IMG/VR virus record: IMGVR_UViG_3300044640_000597 | Location: 1 to 64,000 of that record | Length of the DNA: 64,000 nt | Strand: one strand, 5' to 3' | DNA from: a virus | Shown here: piece by piece, positions 14,731-22,800 of the stretch | Position numbering within the stretch: position 1 is the first letter of the stretch | Layout: each line of letters begins with the position of its first letter | Position numbers and translations under genes: made by a program | Notes under the pieces: generated by a model | Seen by the model: the letters and a program-made list of their open reading frames with translations, nothing else | Database searches by the model: none | Told to the model about the DNA's origin: nothing

Positions 14731-15546
14731 ATGATCGACCCTATAGACACAGAAGGACAAGAGAGTACGATTTGTCTAATTGACGGGGATAGCTTATTAT
14801 ATTACGAGATGGATAAGCCTACTCTAGAGCAAGCCTTAAGTGGTATTGACTCTAGAGTAGAGACTATCCTGACTAATTGTAATGCTAATGCTTACGTTGG
14901 TTTTCTAACTGGGAAGAGTGGATATAGGTATCAAGTCTCCCCAACTTATAAAGCTAATCGTAAGTATCGTCCCAAACCAATTATCTTCTATGCACTCAGA
15001 GAGTACTTGAAGCAGAGGTATACGTTCAAAGAGTTCGATGGATTAGAGGCTGATGATCTTGTTGCTTACTATGGAGTAAACAACAATGATTGGAAGGTTG
15101 TAATCTGTTCTCCCGATAAGGATGTACTGCATCAGTGCATAGGCAAGCATTTTAATTATCAAAAAGTAGAGTTTGTGACAACTAGTGAAACAGATGCAGA
15201 GAAATTTTTATGGAAACAAGTCTTAATGGGGGATAGCACGGATAATATCCAAGGCATCCCAGGTGTAGGAATCAAGACAGCAGAGAATTGGCTGAAGGAT
15301 CGTGAGAAAGAAATCGAAGGGTTTGTGTTGAGAAAATACGTAGAAAAGTTTGGGGTAGTTGAAGGCTTGGAACAGTTCTTCATTAACTTTCGACTGGTGT
15401 ATCTCCTTAAGACTAAGGATGACATACTAAGAGAAGTTAAACTGGAACTACCTGAATTACAGTCTTTAATATGTATTAACTCTAAACCTGAAGAGAATGA
15501 GCCAACAGAATCTGCCCCTGAATCTCCCTCCTGGGAAACCTGGTAA
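14731..15546 (+). CDS. 5'-3' exonuclease / flap endonuclease, 271 aa
   Basis: PIN/FEN-fold nuclease that removes RNA primers and 5' flaps. Metal ligands appear in order: LIDGDS (Asp18, Asp20), GLEADDL (Glu106, Asp108, Asp109), CSPDKD (Asp129, Asp131) and MGDSTDN (Asp168, Asp171). The DNA-binding helix-turn-helix GIPGVG (175-180) follows. Length equals the T7/T5 and Pol I 5'-nuclease class, and it would complement the polymerase, whose visible part has no such domain. The end overlaps the next start by 50 nt. Confidence 0.92.
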   Translation: MIDPIDTEGQESTICLIDGDSLLYYEMDKPTLEQALSGIDSRVETILTNCNANAYVGFLTGKSGYRYQVSPTYKANRKYRPKPIIFYALREYLKQRYTFKEFDGLEADDLVAYYGVNNNDWKVVICSPDKDVLHQCIGKHFNYQKVEFVTTSETDAEKFLWKQVLMGDSTDNIQGIPGVGIKTAENWLKDREKEIEGFVLRKYVEKFGVVEGLEQFFINFRLVYLLKTKDDILREVKLELPELQSLICINSKPEENEPTESAPESPSWETW

Positions 15547-16333
15547 ATCCTTTCTAACCATTGTCAATGCTAGAACAGTAAGACTGTCTGGGGATATAAA
15601 ACAATTCAAGCCAATCTATGATGAATATGAAAGTATTATCAAATTAGAAGGGCAAGAGTTGGATTATCATATCGGACAGGTAATTAGACCTAAGGTAAAA
15701 ACTCCTTACAAGATTAATGTGATTCATAAGTTAGCTGCAGGAGGAGATCCAAAGAATCCTGCTCAAGCCTATGACTTATCTATTGCAAGGCCAAATTTAT
15801 CTTCAATCTTTGCTGCCCCTTTGCTTGGGGGTAATAGAGAGTTATTCTTGTGGGATAAGTATTTTGTCAATGCCTTTGTAGAAACACCAGATGACAAAAA
15901 CATCATTGCAATGCTGTACAGATTTTCAGGGGATGTTTTGTTCTTAAAGTTCGAAGCTGCACTATGTGCATTCAGAACATTTAAGTACAAGATTGACACT
16001 GACTCGAGTCATGTACTGTTTGTATTTGAAGTTCCAGAGACATCACAGAGTGCCTACGAGCATTTGATGAATAGTGAGTATTCTAAGATTGATGACTTCT
16101 TGAAGTTAAAGATTCTAGATTACCACGGGTTTAATATGGATGGTCAAACAGCTAGAGTTTTATTCAAGTCTCAGATTCTAAGAGCTGAACTTGAAGAGAA
16201 GCTAGACTGCACTATTCCTGCAGAGAATGAGCTGCACTCAGCACTTGATATGTCTCAAGAAAGATTTGATCCAGAGTATTATTACACACCTAAATCTATT
16301 ATAGAAAGAAAATCAAATGTCAAAAGTACTTGA
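15497..16333 (+). CDS. Hypothetical protein of the replication block, 278 aa
   Basis: Not recognised. It begins MSQQNLPLNLPPGKPGKSF within the last 50 nt of the exonuclease gene, continues as a mixed alpha/beta protein, and ends in a polar tail. No nucleotide-binding or metal motif is evident. The 17-nt overlap with the uracil-DNA glycosylase gene and the 50-nt overlap with the exonuclease suggest tight co-translation with repair enzymes. Confidence 0.8.
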   Translation: MSQQNLPLNLPPGKPGKSFLTIVNARTVRLSGDIKQFKPIYDEYESIIKLEGQELDYHIGQVIRPKVKTPYKINVIHKLAAGGDPKNPAQAYDLSIARPNLSSIFAAPLLGGNRELFLWDKYFVNAFVETPDDKNIIAMLYRFSGDVLFLKFEAALCAFRTFKYKIDTDSSHVLFVFEVPETSQSAYEHLMNSEYSKIDDFLKLKILDYHGFNMDGQTARVLFKSQILRAELEEKLDCTIPAENELHSALDMSQERFDPEYYYTPKSIIERKSNVKST

Positions 16334-17012
16334 ACAATTAGGGGATTGGGCTCCAGTTTATCAGCAAGTAACTGAAGAGCTCGGTCTTGAATACGAAGTG
16401 CTCAAGTCAACTTTAAAAGCAGAGAGAACCTCTAGGATTGTTTACCCAAGCAGTCCAGAGGTTCTTCGAGCTTTTGAGCTGACACAACTCAAAGATTTAA
16501 AAGCAGTCATCATTGGCCAAGATCCGTATCACAATGGAGCTGCAACAGGTCTAGCCTTCGGGGTTAGAGAAGGGTTTAAGATTAACCCAAGTCTTAGAGT
16601 TATTTATAAAGAGCTATGTTTGGAACACGGAGAAGAAGAACTACCTAACTTTGACTTTAGCTTAGAGAGCTGGGCCAAACAAGGTGTACTCCTTCTCAAT
16701 ACAACATTAACTGTGGTAAAAGGTCATCCTAACTCTCATGAAAGTCTGTGGAGAGGCTTTGTAGATAAGATGGTAGGTAAGATGATTCAAGAAAAAGATA
16801 ATGTTGTATTTCTCTTATGGGGTAAATATGCACAGAACAGATTCGATGCTTTAGTTAAGTCTACGAATATGTACTATGGCAAATCCCATGTGTTAATTAC
16901 TGCACCACATCCTGCAGCTGAGGTATACGGAAGTATGAAAGCTGGATTTGTTGGCAGTAATTGTTTTATGAAAGCTAATGATAACTTATCAACACCTATT
17001 AATTGGATATGA
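16317..17012 (+). CDS. ung: Uracil-DNA glycosylase, family 1, 231 aa
   Basis: Removes uracil from DNA. The water-activating loop GQDPYH (67-72, Asp69) is followed by NGAATGLAFGV. LLLNTTLTV and VVFLLWGKYAQ match the uracil-binding and beta-strand motifs. The Leu-loop region reads APHPAAEVYG instead of the usual HPSPLS, keeping the His-Pro but changing the serines. The length is that of bacterial Ung. A functional enzyme implies that this phage does not carry uracil in place of thymine in its DNA. Confidence 0.93.
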   Translation: MSKVLEQLGDWAPVYQQVTEELGLEYEVLKSTLKAERTSRIVYPSSPEVLRAFELTQLKDLKAVIIGQDPYHNGAATGLAFGVREGFKINPSLRVIYKELCLEHGEEELPNFDFSLESWAKQGVLLLNTTLTVVKGHPNSHESLWRGFVDKMVGKMIQEKDNVVFLLWGKYAQNRFDALVKSTNMYYGKSHVLITAPHPAAEVYGSMKAGFVGSNCFMKANDNLSTPINWI

Positions 17013-17410
17013 CAATAGCACGGCAGTTAAAAATTACGACATTTCCTTTTGATATAAAGAATGAGCAAGGCAAATTAATCTATACTGAATTAAGCAATGG
17101 GTATTGGTGCATATGGGAATATGACCAAGATGGGAATGTAATCTATACCAAAGATAGCGATGGATACATCTTAGACAAACGCCCCAAGCCTAAACCCGAA
17201 CCTGTAAAAAAGCAGACAGCAGTAGAGTGGTATAGAAATACTTTTTTTAAAGCATTGCAAGAAGGTCTTACAATTTCAGAAAGTGAAATTTACAGCCAAG
17301 CCAAAGCAATGGAGGAGGAGCAGCATCAAAGGACGTATCACGCAAAATTAAATAAACATTATTTTGATTTTGACCACTACTACAACGAAACATACGGAGG
17401 TGACAAATGA
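17009..17410 (+). CDS. Small protein with YD-repeat-like N-terminus, 133 aa
   Basis: The ATG at 17009 overlaps the glycosylase stop (ATGA). The N-terminal half reads GYWCIWEYDQDGNVIYT and SDGYILDKRP, a YD/G-N-x-I-Y pattern that I recall in small proteins of Bacteroidota phages and prophages. A proline/lysine linker (RPKPKPEPVKK) leads to a helical C-terminus. It is the first gene of a cassette whose junctions carry GGAGGTGAC. Function unknown. Confidence 0.75.
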   Translation: MTIARQLKITTFPFDIKNEQGKLIYTELSNGYWCIWEYDQDGNVIYTKDSDGYILDKRPKPKPEPVKKQTAVEWYRNTFFKALQEGLTISESEIYSQAKAMEEEQHQRTYHAKLNKHYFDFDHYYNETYGGDK

Positions 17411-17985
17411 AAAACATACACGTATTACCAACAGATAAACGAAGTATTTTATCGGACTGTGTAAATTACAAGCATGTCTACATCACTTCTGATGAACAAA
17501 TCGAAGACGTAAGACCACACAAAGGTAAGTGGCATTTAGAACAAGGGCAAATTTTAAATAAATTCCCTACCTATTTAACTGATTTGTCAGAATGTAAATT
17601 AGTAATAATGACAACAGACCAAGACTTAATTGCTGATGGTATACAAGCTATTGATCATGAGTTCCTTGAATGGTTTGTAGAGAATCCAAGTTGTGAGGAG
17701 GTTGAGGTTGAATTGCAAATAAAATCAGTTCAGCTACCTCAAAAACAATTATCTAAAAATAGTTATGATTTATCATTTAGATGGATAGATGTAACTTATT
17801 ACAAAATCATCATTCCACAAGAAGAACCTAAACAAGAAACACTTGAAGAGGCTGCTAAAAAGTATAGACTTTCAACTGTTAACAAAATGGGTATTGAAGA
17901 AGTAGCATTTATAACAGGTGCTAAATCAGAAGCGGCAAGAGATTATTGGTTTGAACAATTTAAAAAGAACGGAGGTGACGAATGA
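17407..17985 (+). CDS. Bacteroidota phage accessory protein (MKNIHVLPTDK type), 192 aa
   Basis: The opening MKNIHVLPTDKRS, the middle IADGIQAIDHEFLEWFVENP with SCEEVEVE, and the phrase YKIIIPQEEPKQETLEEAA match a modular protein I recall from many Bacteroidota phages and prophages. Its function is not known. The C-terminus ends KKNGGDE, encoded by the same sequence that serves as ribosome-binding site for the next gene. The start overlaps the previous stop (ATGA). Recognition of the type is fairly strong; no activity is assigned. Confidence 0.8.
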   Translation: MKNIHVLPTDKRSILSDCVNYKHVYITSDEQIEDVRPHKGKWHLEQGQILNKFPTYLTDLSECKLVIMTTDQDLIADGIQAIDHEFLEWFVENPSCEEVEVELQIKSVQLPQKQLSKNSYDLSFRWIDVTYYKIIIPQEEPKQETLEEAAKKYRLSTVNKMGIEEVAFITGAKSEAARDYWFEQFKKNGGDE

Positions 17986-18113
17986 CAACAGAAAGAATTA
18001 AGGAAATCCAAAAAGAAACAGCCTACCCAAATAGTATAAGTGTTCAACAGGCTTTATTGAAAGTGTGGAATGAGTGTGAACAGGAATACAAATACAAAGG
18101 AGGTGACAAATGA
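17982..18113 (+). CDS. Small protein, 43 aa
   Basis: MTTERIKEIQKETAYPNSIS then VQQALLKVWNECEQEYKYKGGDK. The ATG overlaps the previous stop (ATGA) and is preceded by GGAGGTGACGA. Its own last codons (GGAGGTGACAAATGA) repeat the junction that starts the next gene. A similar opening is familiar from small Bacteroidota phage proteins. Role unknown. Confidence 0.65.
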   Translation: MTTERIKEIQKETAYPNSISVQQALLKVWNECEQEYKYKGGDK

Positions 18114-18328
18114 AAGAACCAAGTAACTTATTAGCATCAGTAATCATGGATCTGAAGATCCGTGAAGAAAGAGGATTAGCAACATACGGTACAACTATGG
18201 ATAGGAAGGACCTATCTAAACAAGAGTGGCTACAACATGCCTATGAAGAAGCTCTTGACTTAGCTCTGTACTTAAAGAAGTTAATGGAGGAGAATGATAA
18301 GCTCAAAATGAAAGAGCAAGAGCAATAA
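18110..18328 (+). CDS. Small helical protein, MazG-like features, 72 aa
   Basis: Last plus-strand gene. The segment EWLQHAYEEALDLALYLKKL is helical with spaced acidic residues, reminiscent of MazG-like nucleotide pyrophosphohydrolases and of a short phage family of unknown function. It is too short to be sure the metal site is complete. The ATG overlaps the previous stop, with GGAGGTGACAA upstream. The convergent terminator begins two bases after its stop. Confidence 0.7.
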   Translation: MKEPSNLLASVIMDLKIREERGLATYGTTMDRKDLSKQEWLQHAYEEALDLALYLKKLMEENDKLKMKEQEQ

Positions 18329-18329
18329 G

Positions 18330-18352
18330 AAAGGGGCGAAAGCCCCTTTTTT
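18330..18352. terminator. Bidirectional terminator at the convergence of the two gene blocks
   Basis: AAAGGGGC-GAAA-GCCCCTTT (18330-18349), a perfect 8-bp stem with a GNRA tetraloop. T runs follow on the plus strand (TTTTTT to 18352), with T-rich sequence on the minus strand as well. It lies between the stop of the last plus-strand gene (18328) and the stop of the last minus-strand gene (18362), so it can stop both transcription units. Confidence 0.9.
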
Positions 18353-18361
18353 AAAGCCTTG

Positions 18362-21300
18362 TTATACAGTTCCTGGAGGAGCAATAAAGAACTTGAGTGC
18401 ATCCTCAGGATTAGTTGTCTTGTCAATACCTCTGAGGATTGGAGCTATGTCCCTAACTAATTTAGTTAGTTTCAAATCTCCTTTCTCATATGCTCCAGTT
18501 TTTCTTTCATAGTATATTCCATCTTCATCTCTGAATCCTATTCTGTATGGCAGCTCTTTGGTGAATAGGTGGTTAACCAATTCAAGTGAGTTGATTACAG
18601 GTTTTGACAGAGCTGTAGGTGATGCAGCAAATCTGTAGAATTCCATAGGGTTATAGAACTGGCTTAATTCTGACTTTATTCGAAGAGCCTGATAAGCTGC
18701 AAATGCTGCTGCATAATCATCATCGTCATCGTCCTCCATCATTCCAGCAAGTATTCCCCCAATAGCCGTCATGGTTACAAGCATTCCTAATTCCACAAAT
18801 GTTCTTTTAGCATTTGCTTTTTCCATTGGAGTAAGTACTTGGAATGTGCTTCCAAACTTTAGTCCTGACTTTACTGACTCCGTAGTATATCTTAAGAAGC
18901 TAGTATACATACCTTCTGAGATCCCCTCAACTTCACTGTCTATGTGTATACCATCTCCATATCCAAACCTACGTCTTAAACCTGGTTGGAAATATCTACG
19001 GTACATCAATAGAGCTTTACCATACCATCTTCTATTAATGATTGGATCATCTATAGCAGTCTTAATCTGGTTAGTCTTCTTATACAATCCAGATATTTTG
19101 TTAATCATCTGGATAGGCTTGAAGTTAGCTACCCTAGGATCAATCTTCCATTTCCCTTTATCATCCTTATTAAATACATCATAAAGGTTAGCTTCAGATC
19201 CATCTGCATTTTTGATTACCTCTCCGTTCTTATCTTTAAGCTTGCCCTTATATGTATCAGCAATAGCTAAGCCCCTGGTTACAGCTGTCTCGTGTTCAGC
19301 CATATGCTGCAAGAAGAATAAGCTTTGTGTATCAGCTGCTTTAACAACTCTATTCCCTGTACGTTTATCAGCAAATGACCCAAGCTCGGTACCCAAGAGA
19401 TCAAACTCTTGAATAAACCTTGATAGCTTAGTATCGTTATTATACTTACCTGCATCTGATATACTCTCACCAGACATCAAAGCTTTTGTGTATGCCCCTT
19501 TAGCCCATGAAAGATTCTTAGTGTTGAAGTATTGTCCAGCTACTGCTTCTTCTGCAAGCTTCTCATTATCTATTAAGAACTGGTTAGTAGCTTGAAGAGC
19601 ATTCAATGCAAGAGTATTAAGAGCTGAGAATGTGGCAAGCTTATTTACAATTTTGTTTGCACTAAGAACTCTTCCAAGTACTTCAAATTCTTCTTTTATC
19701 TCCCTCTCCCCAAAGAATTCCTTGTCTATAAATTCTGATAGATGTTGGAATGAGTTAGACGTCCCAGCTTTTCTAGTAGGTCTGTTTACCCCTTGTATTT
19801 TAGCAGCTGCAGATAGAACAGGATTACCATGTACGTTCTCTTCAAGAACTTCTCTTTGTTCTACAAGGTCTCTCATCATAATTACAGAGCCTAATATCTC
19901 AGATTTTCTTCTGAATGTATTAGCCATGCCTGCAAATAAAACTATTGTAGATCCTATGTCTCTACTTACAAATCTTGCATCAGTAGGAGTAATAAAAAAT
20001 ATTGGGACAAGCTTATTACGTTGCTCTCTGTTAGCATTGATTACTGCCCCATAAGAATCATCTGTAGATAAGAAACTAAACTCTCTTTGTACAAAATCTT
20101 TTGAGGACTTAAATACATTATAGTTATCAGACTGTAGTTTCTCTAATCCTTGTGCTTCATTCGATGGTAGGACGTATGATAAAGTATCCCAATCATTCTT
20201 ATGTGGGATCTGTGAACCACAAAACTTTTGATGGTCATGAAACACTTTAAGAAAAGCATTGTAGTATTTAGCAGCAGGAGAGTTGGGATTAGCCATCAAA
20301 GCATCATACTTTGGATTAGCATATTTAGAGTTAGGTCTAACTGCTACTCCCTTGTACTGTTGATTCTTGGCATCATACATTCTAGACTTCTGTTGTAGAA
20401 GGTCCAACCTATGGGCCTCATAACTAGCTAGCAGATCAGGGCTTGATGCTGCATTTTTAATTTTAGTATTAAGATCCTTAATTCTTTTATCAAGACTTGC
20501 TACAGCTTTTAATCCCTCCTCTGTTACAACTGTATTAGCTCTATACCATGCAGCTACTTCTGTAAAGAACTTAGCCCCATCATTACTTTTAGCCCAGTCC
20601 TTATACTCAGTAGTACCGTACTCAGGTTGTTTATACTTAGCTTTCAGATCTTTTTTCATCTGGTACTCAGCATCGTGATACTTAGTCACGTTGTAAGGCT
20701 GTATAAAAGAAAGCAACTCCATAGGCTTTCTTCTTCCAGTCTTCTCATCCCTGATATAGTAGGTATAAGTTTCTAGGACCTCGTCATTAAATGTAGTTGG
20801 ATTTACGTCAGCTCCTTTGTATTCAGCATACTCTCTGTATGCTGGGGCAAGTTCATCAACTACGTCTCTTGTGTCTGATGCAGCTTGGTAAAGTTTGTTC
20901 TTAACTAAAGAAGTAAACAATTGCAAGGATACCTGTGACGAATAGATCAAAGGATCCATGAACATAGAGTACTTACTCTTATCTAACTGTGCATCTCTTA
21001 ATTCTTTAATTAAAGTCTCACGTATAATTTTCTTATTCTGCAGTTGGGATACATTGAGATCAAGGAGACCTTGCTCATACTCGTCTTGAGTAATCTTCTT
21101 ATCCTTTAGATCTGCCTTAAGTTTATAGTATGTATCGTCTTTCTTCAGAGCTATAAGTCTTCTGTTTGTCTTGACGTTATCTATAACTCCCTGCACCTCA
21201 TCATTGATATCTTCATTGTAATATCCAAGAAGCAAATCTACTTGCAGTTCAAGTCCTACTTCTTTGTAGTACTTAGACTGTCTCCCAAGTTTCTTAAGTA

Positions 21301-22789
21301 GATCATCTACTTTTGCCTCCATAGTAGACAGCTTTGTCTCCTGGGCATTGGTAAGTCTTGATGATTCTTTCTTGTCTAAAATTACATCTTGTAGTTTAGC
21401 AGCAATACTATTCTCTCCACCACCAAAGAAATCTTGAATGTTATTCCCAATGTGGTGCAAGCTATTCATCAACTTGAATCTTTCCGACTCATCCATGTTT
21501 TTCAATGTCTGATCAGAAAACTTCAAGATATAATCAATACTTTCTTGATTGAGTTTAACTATCCTTCCCATGTAGTCTACAAAGCCCATAAAGTCTTCTA
21601 CCTTGGATACCTTCTCAAAGGCAGCAAGTTGAGCTTTAATCTGAACCATTATCTCATCACTCTTTACTGGGAGTGACTCAAGTCTCATTAACTGAGCTCT
21701 AAGAGTTTCAGATGTCTTACCTATTAGGTCTTTAAGGTCTTCTACTTTTTTATCAAGAACTTTACTATCGTATTCCTCATCTGTCAATACCCCTGTAAAT
21801 TCTCCAGTGTTTAGTCTTTTACTGAATAGCTTATCCAGAAGAGATTCTACTGCATCGTCTGTTATTCCGAAGAAATTCTTTATGGCTCGTATAAACTTAT
21901 TGACTGCAGTTTGGATCTTTGACTTACCCTTCTGTCTTTTAGCACCTGCTATCCCCATAGCTGTTATGAGTGTCTCTTTAAGTAATGCTTGAGGATTCAT
22001 GTCCTCTCCATACTTAAGTGCTACTTGTTCATACAGGTCAGTGTCCTTAACCATATTCATGGCTTGCTTAACCAAAGGGTTATCCTCACCAAGCAAGTCT
22101 ATAAGGATATGACTGAATTCATGGATGTGGGTATCCTCAGTCATAAGCAATGGGTTGAGGATTATAGTAGCTGTGTTGTCACTTTTAGTTATAGCCCTCC
22201 CTTTAGAGGTAATGGTATCATCATACTCAACATTAATTATAATACCAGCCGCAGCAAATGTGTCTGAAAGGTGTTTAACCTGTTCTGATATACCAGGTAC
22301 AGATACAAATGGAACATTCTTTCTTTCTACTGGCTTGTATAAAATAGGCTCTTCTACTGCAACCCTTGCTACAGGCATGCTTTTGAAAGCATCTTTGATA
22401 TCAGCATCTGATACTCTTTGTATATACACCTCCTTAGCAGAAGTCTGTATTGGGGAAAAGAAGTTGTCATTGATAGTAAGTCTGAACGTGTTGTTCCCTA
22501 CTCTTTTAGCTGTAAGGAACTTGTCAGCCACACCATTAGGCTTGAAGTATCTTGCAATTGTATTGTTTAGAGTATTTATAATATGCTTAGGGTCTTTTAA
22601 ATTACCCTTAGTTATAAGTTCTCCTTGACTGTCCACTGTAAAGTGTTCAGGGAAACCATCAAGCAGGTTATACTTCAAAGCTTTTTCTTTCTTTGGGGTA
22701 TCCTGTTCCAGAGTATCAAAAAGCATTTGATATCTTAGTGATGCTTCTGGATGATTATCGTCTGTAAATTCAAATACTCTACAAGCCAT
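18362..22789 (-). CDS. Giant virion protein with zincin motif, 1475 aa
   Basis: Last gene of the virion block, directly downstream of the RNA polymerase gene. Residues 223-227 are HEFSH, an HExxH zinc-protease motif inside THIHEFSHILIDLL, and Glu272 (LLKETLITAMG) is a plausible third ligand. An amphipathic helix (FIRAIKNFFGI) follows. The long centre is helical and charged. Near the C-terminus a membrane-like helix (MLVTMTAIGGILAGM, about 1330-1350) is followed at once by a run of six aspartates. Position and size suit an ejected companion of the polymerase. Protease activity is inferred from motif only. Confidence 0.85.
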   Translation of the reverse strand: MACRVFEFTDDNHPEASLRYQMLFDTLEQDTPKKEKALKYNLLDGFPEHFTVDSQGELITKGNLKDPKHIINTLNNTIARYFKPNGVADKFLTAKRVGNNTFRLTINDNFFSPIQTSAKEVYIQRVSDADIKDAFKSMPVARVAVEEPILYKPVERKNVPFVSVPGISEQVKHLSDTFAAAGIIINVEYDDTITSKGRAITKSDNTATIILNPLLMTEDTHIHEFSHILIDLLGEDNPLVKQAMNMVKDTDLYEQVALKYGEDMNPQALLKETLITAMGIAGAKRQKGKSKIQTAVNKFIRAIKNFFGITDDAVESLLDKLFSKRLNTGEFTGVLTDEEYDSKVLDKKVEDLKDLIGKTSETLRAQLMRLESLPVKSDEIMVQIKAQLAAFEKVSKVEDFMGFVDYMGRIVKLNQESIDYILKFSDQTLKNMDESERFKLMNSLHHIGNNIQDFFGGGENSIAAKLQDVILDKKESSRLTNAQETKLSTMEAKVDDLLKKLGRQSKYYKEVGLELQVDLLLGYYNEDINDEVQGVIDNVKTNRRLIALKKDDTYYKLKADLKDKKITQDEYEQGLLDLNVSQLQNKKIIRETLIKELRDAQLDKSKYSMFMDPLIYSSQVSLQLFTSLVKNKLYQAASDTRDVVDELAPAYREYAEYKGADVNPTTFNDEVLETYTYYIRDEKTGRRKPMELLSFIQPYNVTKYHDAEYQMKKDLKAKYKQPEYGTTEYKDWAKSNDGAKFFTEVAAWYRANTVVTEEGLKAVASLDKRIKDLNTKIKNAASSPDLLASYEAHRLDLLQQKSRMYDAKNQQYKGVAVRPNSKYANPKYDALMANPNSPAAKYYNAFLKVFHDHQKFCGSQIPHKNDWDTLSYVLPSNEAQGLEKLQSDNYNVFKSSKDFVQREFSFLSTDDSYGAVINANREQRNKLVPIFFITPTDARFVSRDIGSTIVLFAGMANTFRRKSEILGSVIMMRDLVEQREVLEENVHGNPVLSAAAKIQGVNRPTRKAGTSNSFQHLSEFIDKEFFGEREIKEEFEVLGRVLSANKIVNKLATFSALNTLALNALQATNQFLIDNEKLAEEAVAGQYFNTKNLSWAKGAYTKALMSGESISDAGKYNNDTKLSRFIQEFDLLGTELGSFADKRTGNRVVKAADTQSLFFLQHMAEHETAVTRGLAIADTYKGKLKDKNGEVIKNADGSEANLYDVFNKDDKGKWKIDPRVANFKPIQMINKISGLYKKTNQIKTAIDDPIINRRWYGKALLMYRRYFQPGLRRRFGYGDGIHIDSEVEGISEGMYTSFLRYTTESVKSGLKFGSTFQVLTPMEKANAKRTFVELGMLVTMTAIGGILAGMMEDDDDDDYAAAFAAYQALRIKSELSQFYNPMEFYRFAASPTALSKPVINSLELVNHLFTKELPYRIGFRDEDGIYYERKTGAYEKGDLKLTKLVRDIAPILRGIDKTTNPEDALKFFIAPPGTV

Positions 22790-22800
22790 TGATTTCTATT

